From Candidatus Hecatellales archaeon (GTDB lineage Archaea > Thermoproteota > Bathyarchaeia > Hecatellales > Hecatellaceae), in assembly GCA_003662305.1 (NCBI GenBank), contig QMXU01000001.1, positions 1 through 30,820 on the forward strand: a DNA stretch of 30,820 nucleotides. Reading direction: 5' to 3'. How positions within the stretch are numbered: the stretch's first letter is position 1; each line of letters opens with the position of its first letter. Shown here piece by piece: positions 13,175 to 21,406 of the stretch. The notes under the pieces were generated by a model. That model saw nothing but the letters and a program-made list of their open reading frames with translations. It made no database searches and had not been told where the DNA came from. The position numbers and the translations under genes are program-made.

Positions 13175-13883
13175 CTTCAGCCTCCTTCTTTCTTTCAGGC
13201 TCTTTACGCCGGTAGGTTTCGATGAAGGTTATGGATTTCACCTCTGGGATCAGCTTGAAAACGTCAACGGTTAATCCTCGCTTGGAGGGTTGAAGCCCGT
13301 CAACTATTAGGGCTTCCTCCGGTAAGAAAATCTTAAGTTCGCCTTCACCTGAAAATTCAAGGCTTACTTTCTCGACGGGGATAGCGGGAATTCTTCTGTG
13401 GAGTAGGGATTTAACTTTTTCCTCGAGGGTTTCAAGCTTCTGTTTAACTTCAACCTCGTAGATTAGGGTTCGCCCTGCCAGGGGTAGGTTGAAGTCTACT
13501 TGAACTCTTCCGGCTCCCACGCTTCTGACCACGGCGAGTTTCCCGTCTATTTCAACCTCTAACCCTGGGTAGGGGGTGATATCTTTCTCCCTAAACTTTC
13601 TTAAGGGTATAAGCTTCAGCTTCGACGGGTCTCTAACCCCGAAGCCTTTTTCAGGCGGAACCTCCAAGGTTGCTTTTTTACCTACTTCTAGGCCTTCCAG
13701 CTGCTCGTCTAGGCCCTTTAAAACCCAGCCTTCACCCACCACGACCAGCATAGGCTCGTACACCGTGTTTTCCCGGTAGATTTTCGCTTCTCTGGCAACG
13801 TCGGCTATGCTTGTATCGAAAACCTCACCTGTCTCTTTAACCTTAGCCACATAGTCTATGAGGATGAAGTCTCCCTTCTCCAC
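13113..13883 (-). CDS. FKBP-type peptidyl-prolyl cis-trans isomerase (long archaeal/SlyD type)
   Basis: Protein-folding isomerase and chaperone of the cytoplasm. The FKBP half (EKGDFILIDYVAKVKETGEVFDTS, GWVLKGLDEQLEGLEVGKKATLEVPPEKGFG) is interrupted by an IF domain (LIPLRKFREKDITPYPGLEVEIDGK), and VDFNLPLAGRTLIYEVEV closes the fold, as in SlyD and archaeal FKBP26. A C-terminal extension of about 100 residues follows. GTG 13883 is chosen because it gives MEKGDF, as in relatives; the frame is open to TTG 13919. The last residues are rich in Glu, Pro, Lys and Ser, and are encoded opposite the UPF0179 3' end (62-base overlap). Confidence 0.9.
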   Translation of the reverse strand: MEKGDFILIDYVAKVKETGEVFDTSIADVAREAKIYRENTVYEPMLVVVGEGWVLKGLDEQLEGLEVGKKATLEVPPEKGFGVRDPSKLKLIPLRKFREKDITPYPGLEVEIDGKLAVVRSVGAGRVQVDFNLPLAGRTLIYEVEVKQKLETLEEKVKSLLHRRIPAIPVEKVSLEFSGEGELKIFLPEEALIVDGLQPSKRGLTVDVFKLIPEVKSITFIETYRRKEPERKKEAEAKPSEAEEKPGQASPPSEGK

Positions 13884-14000
13884 CGGCAACAATTCCCCCT
13901 CCAACAGGGATATTTCCAAGATTTCGCTGGCATAATATTTTAAGGTTTGGAAGGAGTAATCTTAATAAAATTCATAGTTCTTTAAAGATTTCAAAGGAAA

Positions 14001-14008
14001 AATTAAAC
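14001..14008 (+). promoter_or_regulatory. Candidate TATA box of the CoA operon
   Basis: AATTAAAC within an A-rich run, about 29 bases upstream of the pantoate kinase ATG at 14034. The spacing predicts a leaderless transcript for the five-gene plus-strand operon. No ribosome-binding site precedes the ATG, which agrees. Confidence 0.4.
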
Positions 14009-14033
14009 ATCCCAAAAGGCGAAGCCCTAAAGA

Positions 14034-14942
14034 ATGATGAGAAAGGCAAAAGTTTTCAGCCCAGCTCACATCACAGGCGTTTTCACCGTTGAGGATAGCC
14101 TTAATCCTCTAAGAAAAGGTTCTAGAGGGGTGGGGGTAACTCTAAGCCGAGGGGTCTGGACGGAACTGGAAGCCGAACCCTCATCCCGCTGGAAAGTCGA
14201 GGTTAAAGGCGTTGGAGCTAAAATTAAAGGTGAAGTCTCACGGAAGGTTATAGAAATCCTGAAGCCGAAAATCCGTCAGCCCTACCATGTGCGTGTAATC
14301 CACAGGTTTGAGGTTCCCGTGGGAGCTGGATACGGTGCCAGTGGAGGAGGAGCCTTAGGTGTAGCCTTAGCTCTAAATGAGACTTTAAACCTCGGCTTAC
14401 ACCAGCTGGAGTCTGCCAACGTCGCCCACCTGGCAGAGGTTGAATGCGGAACAGGGCTTGGAACCGTTTTAGCTGAAACCCATGGGGGCTTCAGTTTAAG
14501 GGTGAGAGGCGGAGCTCCAAGCTTCGGCACGGTTAGAAAGTTTGGGGCTGAAGGCTTCAGAGTTGTCTCGCTTTGCTGGGGAGGTCTTCCAACCTGCAGC
14601 GTGCTTTCAAACCCGAACCTGAGAGGCTTTATAAGGTGGGTTGGCGAGGGATGCCTTGAAAAGTTCGCTGGGAACCCGACGGTTGAAGGCTTCCTTGAGG
14701 CTTCAAAAGGCTTCTCCGAGGCTCTAGGGCTTCTAACTCCAAGGGTTAAGGCGGCTTTGAGCTTCCTAGCTTCCAGAGGCTTTCACGGCTTTTCGATGAA
14801 CATGCTTGGCGAGGCTGTTTTCACCCTCGTCCAAGAGGAGGAGTTACCCCGCCTTCTGAAGACTTTAAGCCATCCGCTCTTCGAAGACTGCAGGCTCACC
14901 GTTTCGGAGGTTTCCAGAGAAGGTGTAAGGGTTGAAGGCTGA
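14034..14942 (+). CDS. pok: Pantoate kinase (GHMP family)
   Basis: Phosphorylates pantoate to 4-phosphopantoate, the first step of the archaeal CoA route that replaces PanC/PanK. The 302 residues begin KVFSPAHITGVFTVEDS, the archaeal pantoate kinase signature, and have the GHMP ATP loop VPVGAGYGASGGGALGVALALNE (given here at 94-116, in part), then ECGTGLGTVLAETHGG. The C-terminal MNMLGEAVFTLV agrees with family members. ATG 14034 is followed by a second ATG. It overlaps the next gene by 11 bases, which encodes the following enzyme of the same pathway. Confidence 0.92.
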   Translation: MMRKAKVFSPAHITGVFTVEDSLNPLRKGSRGVGVTLSRGVWTELEAEPSSRWKVEVKGVGAKIKGEVSRKVIEILKPKIRQPYHVRVIHRFEVPVGAGYGASGGGALGVALALNETLNLGLHQLESANVAHLAEVECGTGLGTVLAETHGGFSLRVRGGAPSFGTVRKFGAEGFRVVSLCWGGLPTCSVLSNPNLRGFIRWVGEGCLEKFAGNPTVEGFLEASKGFSEALGLLTPRVKAALSFLASRGFHGFSMNMLGEAVFTLVQEEELPRLLKTLSHPLFEDCRLTVSEVSREGVRVEG

Positions 14943-15744
14943 AACCTCTCAGGTTAAGGTTACCATCGTAAAGGTTCCCGTCCCCAGGAGCCATCCCCGC
15001 TTCGAACTTCTCATGGTCAGAGAGCAGATGGTTGAAGGCTTAGCCAGGGGGCTTGTGGTTCCCGAAGGCCTTATAGCCCACGGGAGAGGAGAATGCTTCG
15101 ACTATTTGATAGGTGAAAAAACCGAGTTTTTCGCCTTAAAGGCCATAAGGGCTGCAGCCGCATCCTTCCTCCTAGCCGAGAAACCCGTCATATCCGTCAA
15201 CGGTAATCTGGCTGCGCTCTGCGCCCGTGAGCTTGTGGAACTTTCGAAAGCCACAGGAGCCCCGCTTGAGGTGAACCTCTTCTACCGTTCAAAGCTTAGA
15301 GAGAAGACTGTGGCCTCAGCTCTAAAAGCAGCTGGAGCCAGCAGGATTCTAGGCGTCAACGCTTCGAAGCGTATTCCACGGCTTAAAAGCTTCAGAAGCC
15401 TTGCAGAGGCGAAGGGAATAATCGAAGCCGACCTAGTGCTACTTGGAATAGAGGATGGAAACAGAGTTGAAGCCTTAAGAAAAGCTGGGAAAAAAGTCGT
15501 CGTTATAGACCTTAACCCTCTCTCCCGTTCAGCCTTCAACGCCTCCATAACCATAATCGACAACGTGGTCAGAGCTCTGCCTAAACTTAGGCTTGAAATT
15601 GAAAAGCTTAGAAGCGCCTCTAAGCAGCGTCTACGCAGGGAAGCCTCCTCCTACGATAACAGGGAGGCTCTGGCTGAGGCCTTAAACTACATTAGGAGCA
15701 GGCTTGAAAGGTTATCTTCAAATCTGGCTTCAGGGAGGAGTTAA
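14932..15744 (+). CDS. pps: 4-phosphopantoate–β-alanine ligase (phosphopantothenate synthetase)
   Basis: Joins 4-phosphopantoate and β-alanine using ATP to make 4'-phosphopantothenate. The 270 residues contain IPxSHPRxxSL-like VPVPRSHPRFELLMVREQMV, VVPEGLIAHGRGECFDYL, PVISVNGNLAALC, and the ADLVLLGIEDGNR and VVIDLNPLSRSAF motifs of this archaea-specific family. The start is TTG 14932 within the pantoate kinase frame (11-base overlap), indicating coupling. The 3' end is eight bases before the probable start of the hexulose-phosphate synthase fusion. Confidence 0.92.
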   Translation: MKAETSQVKVTIVKVPVPRSHPRFELLMVREQMVEGLARGLVVPEGLIAHGRGECFDYLIGEKTEFFALKAIRAAAASFLLAEKPVISVNGNLAALCARELVELSKATGAPLEVNLFYRSKLREKTVASALKAAGASRILGVNASKRIPRLKSFRSLAEAKGIIEADLVLLGIEDGNRVEALRKAGKKVVVIDLNPLSRSAFNASITIIDNVVRALPKLRLEIEKLRSASKQRLRREASSYDNREALAEALNYIRSRLERLSSNLASGRS

Positions 15745-15751
15745 GCTAGGG

Positions 15752-17047
15752 TTGAAGCCTATTCTCCAGGTAGCCTTAGACTTTTCAGACCTCCACCGAG
15801 CCTTAAAGGTGGCTGAGGAAGCTGTTAAGGGTGGAGCCGACTGGCTTGAAGCTGGAACCCCCCTGATTAAAAGCGAAGGCTTGAACGCTGTTAGAGAACT
15901 GCGTAAAAGGTTTCCAGGCAGGAAGATTGTGGCTGACATGAAAACTATGGATACCGGTTCAGTGGAGGTTGAGATGGCTGCTAAGGCTGGAGCGGACATC
16001 GTGATAGTTCTAGGAGCCTCCGACGACAGCACGGTGAGGGAAGCAGTGGAGGCGGGGCGTAGATACGGCGCGGAAATCATGGTGGACCTCATAGGCGTGG
16101 AAAAGATGGCTGAGAGAGCTTTAAGGCTTGAAGAGCTTGGCGTGAACTATCTCTGCGTCCACGTTGGAATAGACCAGCAGATGCGAGGCCTAAGCCCGGT
16201 GAAGGTTTTAAGGGAGCTTTCAGGCAGGGTTAAGATTCCCCTAGCCGTCGCCGGAGGGATAACCAGTGAAACCGCTGTGGAGGCTTTAAAGGCTGGAGCC
16301 AGCATACTGATAGTTGGAGGAGCAATAATCAAGGCTGCGGACGCTGCTGAGGCTGCCAGGAGGATAAAGAAGGCGCTGCAAGCGAAGAGGCCGCTGGCAT
16401 CACACCTCTACAGGAAGATTGGAGGGGTTGAAGAGGTTAAGGCCCTCCTGCTCAGGGTTTCCACACCGAATATTTCTGATGCCATGCACCGTAGGGGAGA
16501 GATGGAAGGCATAAAGCCGGTGGTTCAAGGCTTGAAAATGGTTGGGCAAGCCTTCACGGTTAGAACCTTCCCCGGAGACTGGGCTAAGCCTATAGAAGCA
16601 ATAGAGCAGGCTAAACCGGGGGAGATAATCGTTATCGAAGCTCAGGGGCGTGGCAAAGCCATCTGGGGTGAGCTGGCAACCTACAGTGCTGTGGGGAGAA
16701 GGCTTGGAGGCGTGGTAATAGACGGAGCTGTGAGAGATGTGGAAGTAATAAGGCAGTTGAGCTTCCCGGTTTACGCCAGGGAGATAACGCCTACAGCCGG
16801 AGACCCGAAAGGCTTCGGAGAAATAGGCGTTGAAATAACCTGTGGGGGAGTGAAAGTTAAGCCTGGAGACTGGGTGGTCGGCGACGACAACGGGGTTGTA
16901 GTCATCCCTGAAGAGCAGGCTGTTGAAATAGCCAACAGAGCTGAAGACGTAAGAGAGAAGGAGGAGCGGATAAGAGCTGAAATAAAGGCTGGAAGCACCC
17001 TGTCCGAAGTCCTGAAAATCAAGAAATGGGAGAAGCTTGTAGGGTGA
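15752..17047 (+). CDS. Fused 3-hexulose-6-phosphate synthase / RraA-like protein
   Basis: The N-terminal half (to about residue 210) is an OMP-decarboxylase-fold hexulose-phosphate synthase that condenses formaldehyde with ribulose 5-phosphate, or runs in reverse to make pentose; it has LQVALDF, GADWLEAGTPLIKSEG, DMKTMDTG and VAGGIT. The C-terminal half (from about 220) is RraA/DMK-methyltransferase-like (STPNISDAMHRRG, GKAIWGELATYSAVGRRLGGVVIDGAVRD). This fusion is known in archaea; the RraA part's role is unclear and may be an aldolase. TTG 15752 is chosen since it gives MKPILQVALDF and has GGAGG ten bases upstream; the open frame back to 15704 overlaps the previous gene. Sits within the CoA operon. 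Confidence 0.92.
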   Translation: MKPILQVALDFSDLHRALKVAEEAVKGGADWLEAGTPLIKSEGLNAVRELRKRFPGRKIVADMKTMDTGSVEVEMAAKAGADIVIVLGASDDSTVREAVEAGRRYGAEIMVDLIGVEKMAERALRLEELGVNYLCVHVGIDQQMRGLSPVKVLRELSGRVKIPLAVAGGITSETAVEALKAGASILIVGGAIIKAADAAEAARRIKKALQAKRPLASHLYRKIGGVEEVKALLLRVSTPNISDAMHRRGEMEGIKPVVQGLKMVGQAFTVRTFPGDWAKPIEAIEQAKPGEIIVIEAQGRGKAIWGELATYSAVGRRLGGVVIDGAVRDVEVIRQLSFPVYAREITPTAGDPKGFGEIGVEITCGGVKVKPGDWVVGDDNGVVVIPEEQAVEIANRAEDVREKEERIRAEIKAGSTLSEVLKIKKWEKLVG

Positions 17048-17056
17048 AGAGTAGAC

Positions 17057-18022
17057 GTGGAAAAATTCAGGCTGCTCGTGGTTGGAGCGGGAGCCTTAGG
17101 CTGCCTCTACACAGCCATCCTTTCCAGCGTAGGCCACAGGGTTTCCCTCGTAGGGCGGCCTCTAACGGTTGAAGCCGTCAGAAGTAGAGGCCTGAGAGTA
17201 CACGGGAAGCTCAACCTGAAAGTCGAAGTTGAGGAGGCTGTTGAAGCCATTGGCAGGCTTAGAAGCCCCTACGGCTTTGACCTGGTTCTGCTGGCGGTTA
17301 AAGCCTACCAGGCAGCTGAAGCCGCCGTGCAGGTTGCTCCTGTAGCGGCTGCCAGCGGCTCACCTATATTATGCTTGCAGAATGGTTTAGGCGTTGAAGG
17401 GGAAGTAGCGGAGGCTTTAGGCTTCTTAACCCCGGTGGTCAGAGGTGTAAGCTTCTGCGGGGCCTACGTGGAAAGGCCGGGCGTGGTATGCTGTACGGGT
17501 GTAGGAGAAACCCTGATAGCGGATGTGCCCTTGAAAGGACTGTCAGGGTTTGCCAGCTGTCTCCGCGAGGCAGGACTTCCAGCGGGAATGAAGAAAAACA
17601 TGGAATCCATCGTATGGGAGAAAACCCTTGTGAACGCTGGGATAAATCCTTTCGGGGCGCTCACCGGGCTGAGAAACGGGGAGCTTCTGGAAGCAGAAGG
17701 CATACCGGAGGCCATGGCTGAAACCGTTAGGGAAGGCGTGAAGGTTGCGGAGAGGAAAGGCGTGCGTCTGCTCAGGGACCCGGTGAAGCTGACCTTTGAA
17801 ACCGCTCAGGCCACCGCCCAAAACTACAACTCTATGCTTCAGGACGTGAAAAACAGGAAGCGGACGGAAATAGACTATATTAATGGGGCTCTGTCCAGGC
17901 TTGGAAGCCTCCTTGGGGTTCCAACCCCCCTGAACAGGTTGTTAACCAGGCTTGTAAAAGATTTAGAGGCTGGGAGAAAACAGGAATGTGGAGTTTCAGC
18001 CATCCTTCAAAAAGCCTTATAG
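17057..18022 (+). CDS. panE: 2-dehydropantoate 2-reductase (ketopantoate reductase)
   Basis: Reduces ketopantoate to pantoate with NAD(P)H, the substrate for the pantoate kinase upstream. The 321 residues start with a Rossmann motif (LLVVGAGALGCLYTAIL), then LVLLAVKAYQ, ILCLQNGLGVEG, and the C-terminal domain with the catalytic Lys in WEKTLVNAGINPFGALTG and the N-x-x-S-M-L-Q-D motif as YNSMLQDVKNRKRTEIDYINGAL. The start is GTG 17057, nine bases after the previous stop. It overlaps coaBC by 37 bases. Ketopantoate hydroxymethyltransferase (panB) is not in the window. Confidence 0.94.
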   Translation: MEKFRLLVVGAGALGCLYTAILSSVGHRVSLVGRPLTVEAVRSRGLRVHGKLNLKVEVEEAVEAIGRLRSPYGFDLVLLAVKAYQAAEAAVQVAPVAAASGSPILCLQNGLGVEGEVAEALGFLTPVVRGVSFCGAYVERPGVVCCTGVGETLIADVPLKGLSGFASCLREAGLPAGMKKNMESIVWEKTLVNAGINPFGALTGLRNGELLEAEGIPEAMAETVREGVKVAERKGVRLLRDPVKLTFETAQATAQNYNSMLQDVKNRKRTEIDYINGALSRLGSLLGVPTPLNRLLTRLVKDLEAGRKQECGVSAILQKAL

Positions 18023-19263
18023 GCTCTGAAAGCCGGAGGCTTGAAGGCAGAAGAATAGTTTTAGCCGTAACGGGGAGTGTAGCCGTAATCGAGGCTCCGG
18101 TGCTGGCTAGGAGGCTTATGAGGCTTGGAGCTGAAGTCTATCCTGTGATGACACCTAAAGCCAAGGCTATGCTAAGCCCTGAAATCTTAGAGTGGGCCAC
18201 GGGAAACCCGGCTGTAACCGAAATCACAGGTAAAATTGAGAACGTCGCAGCCTTCCTTAAGCCTCCTGAAGGAACACCTGCGGACCTAATGCTCATAGCA
18301 CCTGCCACAGCCAACACCCTAGCCAAACTCGCCCATGGAATCTACGACAACGCAGTCACAGGCTTCGCCCTCGCAGCCATGGGCGCGGGGATACCGGTAA
18401 TCCTAGCTCCAGCCATGCACCACCAGCTTCTTTCAAGCCCTGCCACCCAGCGGAACCTTGAAGCCCTCCAAGAGGCAGGCTTCGAAATCGTCAAGCCTAA
18501 AGTCGAAGAGGGAAAAGCGAAGATGGCTGACGTTGAAGACATCGTGGAAGCTGCGGTTAGAAGGCTTACGCCTAAAACCCTGGAGGGCTTCAGGCTTCTG
18601 GTTACCGCAGGCCCTACAAGGGAGCCTCTGGACCCGGTGAGAGTGATAACCAACCGAAGCTCCGGCAGGATGGGCGTAGCCCTTGCAGCTGAAGCCCTAC
18701 GGCGGGGAGCGGAGGTAACCCTGATTTACGGGCCTGGAAGCGCCAGACCTCCTCCTGAAGCCAGAACAGTCAGGGTTGAAACCGCCGGGGAAATGTTTGA
18801 AGTCGCAGTGAAAGAGCTGAAGTCAGGAGGCTACCACGCCTTCCTAGCTGCTGCAGCCATGGCAGACTACGAGGCTGAACAGCCTTCACGGTCTAAGATT
18901 CCAACAAGCAAGTTCAGGAAGCTGACGGTTAAGCTTAAGGCAACCCCTAAGCTTGTGGACGAAGTTAAAAGGTGCAGCCCGCAGACCTTCCTCGTAGCCT
19001 TCAAAGCCGAATACAAGGTTTCGCTGAGAGAGCTGAAGAGGAGAGCCCTGGAGAGGCTTAAGGCTTGTAAAGCCGACTTAATCGTGGCGAACGATGTTTC
19101 AAAGCCTGGAGCAGGCTTCCAAGCTGGAGAAATAGAAGCCCTGATAGTGGATAGGAGAGGAAAAGCCGTAAGACTTCCCAGAATGTCTAAGGAGGAGGCC
19201 GCTCGGAGAATTCTCGACCTAGTTGAGGAAAGACTAAAGGCGGAGGGGCGGAAGCTTACTTAG
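17986..19263 (+). CDS. coaBC: Bifunctional phosphopantothenoylcysteine decarboxylase / phosphopantothenate–cysteine ligase
   Basis: Makes phosphopantothenoylcysteine and decarboxylates it with FMN, next in CoA synthesis. The 425 residues start HPSKSLIGSESRRLEGRRIVL, as other archaeal forms, so ATG 17986 is right even though it overlaps panE by 37 bases. The CoaC half has VTGSVAVIEAP, IAPATANT (Asn110) and PAMHHQLLSSPATQRNL; the CoaB half has VTAGPTREPLDPVRVITNRSSGRMG and AAAMADYE with the following Lys-Ile motif. The segment that holds the flavoprotein catalytic His (ITGKIEHV in relatives) reads ITGKIENV, with Asn86 instead. The 3' end overlaps the convergent aminotransferase by 30 bases. Confidence 0.93.
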   Translation: MWSFSHPSKSLIGSESRRLEGRRIVLAVTGSVAVIEAPVLARRLMRLGAEVYPVMTPKAKAMLSPEILEWATGNPAVTEITGKIENVAAFLKPPEGTPADLMLIAPATANTLAKLAHGIYDNAVTGFALAAMGAGIPVILAPAMHHQLLSSPATQRNLEALQEAGFEIVKPKVEEGKAKMADVEDIVEAAVRRLTPKTLEGFRLLVTAGPTREPLDPVRVITNRSSGRMGVALAAEALRRGAEVTLIYGPGSARPPPEARTVRVETAGEMFEVAVKELKSGGYHAFLAAAAMADYEAEQPSRSKIPTSKFRKLTVKLKATPKLVDEVKRCSPQTFLVAFKAEYKVSLRELKRRALERLKACKADLIVANDVSKPGAGFQAGEIEALIVDRRGKAVRLPRMSKEEAARRILDLVEERLKAEGRKLT

Positions 19264-20421
19264 CCTATCAGCTAGCTTGGCTTCAACGTCGGCTATGATT
19301 TTAGACGGCTCCTCTGGGAAGCTATAGCCTAGCTTTGCAAGCCCGTTGAAGACTGCTTTAAGGGTTCTTGAAACGTAGGGCTGGCAGATTATCCCCATGC
19401 TTCCAATCCTGAAGCATTTCCCTTTAAGCTTTCCCATTCCCCCTCCGATGGCTACGCCATGCTCTTCCCTAGCCATCTTACGCATTTCTTCCCCGTCTAT
19501 TCCCGGAGGATTCCAGAGGGCTATAACCGTGTTAGAGCGGTTTCCACCCTTGGAAAGGGTTTCAAGGCCAGCCCGGTCGAAAGCCTCGTAGAAGGCCTCA
19601 GCGCAAATCCTGTGCCTTTCAATCCTGTTTTCTAAGCCTTCCTCCTTCAGAAACTTTAAGGCTTCATCTAGGCCATAGAAGAGGGTTAAAGTCGGGGTGA
19701 AGGGTGTTTCCATCCTGTCGTAGGCGAACCTCCGGCAGGATTCAAGGTCGAAGTAGAAGGGCCTATACTTGTTCTCCCTTAAAACCTGGTATGCTCTTTC
19801 GCTTACCGAAACCATGGAGACGCCTGGCGGGCATGCCAGACATTTCTGGCTTCCAGCGATGCAGATGTCCACGTTCCACTCGTCGACGGGAAGCCTGTCT
19901 CCTGCCAGAACGGATATGGCGTCCACTATGAAGACTTTGTCGTGTTGGCGGCTGAGCTTTCCAAGCTCCTGAATAACTCTCCAGGTTACACCGGTTGAGG
20001 TCTCATTGTACACTGTGGCTATGGCTTTTACATCTGGGTTCTCGTCTAGGGCTTCCTTCACCCTTTCCAGGCTTGGTGCTTCACCCCACTCGGCTGAAAC
20101 GTCTATGGGTTTCCCTCCAAATCTGACGGCAGCTTCTCTAAGCCTTTCTCCGAAGACGCCGAAGTGGGCGGTTATGATTTTGTCTCCGGGGGCTATGATG
20201 TTTCCTACGGCGCATTCAACTCCTCCTGTTCCGGAGGCTGTTAAAGGGAAAACGTCGTTCACGGTTTGGAATGCGTATTTGAGGTTTTCGAGGATGCTTT
20301 TGTAGAGGGAGTGGAAGGCTGGCCCCCTATGGTTTATTATCGGCCTCTCCATGGCCTTCATGATTCTTTCAGGGGTGTTAGTGGGACCTGGAATCATTAA
20401 AAGCATTTTTCCAGTTTCCAT
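19234..20421 (-). CDS. Class V aminotransferase (serine/alanine–glyoxylate aminotransferase family)
   Basis: PLP enzyme, likely serine or alanine:glyoxylate (or serine:pyruvate) aminotransferase; the substrate is not decided by sequence. The 395 residues have MIPGPTNTPERIMKAM, TASGTGGVECAVGNII (PLP phosphate), NETSTGV, VDAISVLAG (Asp167, pairs with the pyridine nitrogen) and GSQKCLACPPG with the Schiff-base Lys193. The C-terminal domain shows HGVAIGGGMGKLKGKCFRIGSMG. Full family length. ATG 20421; a second ATG follows five codons later. Convergent with coaBC, overlapping by 30 bases, so the C-terminal residues are encoded opposite coaBC's tail. It stands alone in its transcription unit. Confidence 0.9.
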   Translation of the reverse strand: METGKMLLMIPGPTNTPERIMKAMERPIINHRGPAFHSLYKSILENLKYAFQTVNDVFPLTASGTGGVECAVGNIIAPGDKIITAHFGVFGERLREAAVRFGGKPIDVSAEWGEAPSLERVKEALDENPDVKAIATVYNETSTGVTWRVIQELGKLSRQHDKVFIVDAISVLAGDRLPVDEWNVDICIAGSQKCLACPPGVSMVSVSERAYQVLRENKYRPFYFDLESCRRFAYDRMETPFTPTLTLFYGLDEALKFLKEEGLENRIERHRICAEAFYEAFDRAGLETLSKGGNRSNTVIALWNPPGIDGEEMRKMAREEHGVAIGGGMGKLKGKCFRIGSMGIICQPYVSRTLKAVFNGLAKLGYSFPEEPSKIIADVEAKLADRLSKLPPLRL

Positions 20422-20638
20422 CGTGAAAACCTTACCTTAAACAGTTAATTACGCCTAAGGAAGATTATGTAGGGTCTAAAGAAAAACTTTTAGCATTAAA
20501 CAGCTTATTCAGCCTCACAAGTAAACTTTTATGAGAAGAAATATACGGTAATGAAAGATAAGATACGCTTCAACAGGAAGCCTTCCAGGGGAGGGTTAAG
20601 TTTTAAGGCCTGTAATAACCCTGCTAACGGACTTCGGC

Positions 20639-21406
20639 GTGAAGGACAGCTACGTAGCCGAGATGAAAGCCGTAATCTTAACGTTATGCCCAGAAGCCTC
20701 CATAGTGGACATAACCCACGAGGTTGAACCCTTCAACCTGAAGCTGGCAGCCTACCTGCTGGCTAGGGCATCCCCATACTTTCCCGAGGGAACAATCCAC
20801 GTGGCTGTGGTGGACCCTGGTGTCGGGGGAGAAAGAAAGCCTTTAATCGTCGAAGCTGAGAAAGGCGTGCTGGTTGGGCCTGACAACGGCATACTAATTC
20901 CGGCTGCGAGAAAACTTGGCATGAAAAACGTGTATGAAATCAAGGGTAGAGGGCTTCTGCCTGAAAGGTTCACGGAAACCTTCCAAGGCAGAGACATCTT
21001 CGCTCCGGCAGCTGCCCTCATAGCCTGCGGAGTTAAGCCTGGAAGGCTAGGCGTTAAAACTTCAACCTACGTTGAGGCGGCTATACCTGAAGCTAGGATT
21101 TTTAAAGGGAAAATCGAGGGGGAAATAGTTTATGTTGACAGGTTTGGGAATCTTGTAACCAACATCGGCAGAGAGCTTCTAGCCTCCCTCAACGTGAGGC
21201 CTGGCAGCGTTCTTAAGCTTTCATTTCGAAGGGTGGAAAGTAAACCTTTGAAGGTGAAGTTTCTGAGGGCTTACGCTGAGGCTGAAGTGGGGGAGCTTTT
21301 AACCCTTATTGGAAGCTGGGGGACCATGGAGGTTTCAGTAAATCAGGCTAGGGCTTCAGACAGGCTTAAAGTTAAGGTTGGAGAGAAACTTTGGGTTGAA
21401 GCCTAG
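20639..21406 (+). CDS. SAM hydroxide adenosyltransferase-like protein (DUF62/SAM_adeno_trans)
   Basis: Family members hydrolyse S-adenosylmethionine to adenosine and methionine. The frame carries SIVDITHEVEPFNLKLAAYLL, IHVAVVDPGVGG, GVLVGPDNGIL, FQGRDIFAPAAA and the C-terminal VYVDRFGNLVTNI, all diagnostic. GTG 20639 is the first canonical start but is too late: the same frame upstream encodes PVITLLTDFGVKDSYVAEMK, and TDFG includes the Asp that binds the ribose of SAM. That upstream frame opens after TAA 20597-20599 and has no ATG, GTG or TTG, although GGGGAGGG at 20588-20595 is a perfect ribosome-binding site for a start near 20603. A rare start codon, a base error or loss of function is implied. 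The neighbour is nadM, a common partner. Confidence 0.85.
   Translation: MKDSYVAEMKAVILTLCPEASIVDITHEVEPFNLKLAAYLLARASPYFPEGTIHVAVVDPGVGGERKPLIVEAEKGVLVGPDNGILIPAARKLGMKNVYEIKGRGLLPERFTETFQGRDIFAPAAALIACGVKPGRLGVKTSTYVEAAIPEARIFKGKIEGEIVYVDRFGNLVTNIGRELLASLNVRPGSVLKLSFRRVESKPLKVKFLRAYAEAEVGELLTLIGSWGTMEVSVNQARASDRLKVKVGEKLWVEA

Noticed and set aside
13884..13919. FKBP start at TTG 13919
   Set aside because: The extra MEISLLEGELLP is not family-like, whereas GTG 13883 gives MEKGDF as in archaeal FKBPs.
15704..15751. N-terminal extension of the hexulose-phosphate synthase fusion to TTG 15704
   Set aside because: It overlaps the end of the phosphopantothenate synthetase gene, adds residues not seen in relatives, and TTG 15752 has a good ribosome-binding site.
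20551..20727. ATG 20551 open frame in the leader of the DUF62 gene
   Set aside because: It reads the DUF62 sequence in the wrong phase and shows no family features.
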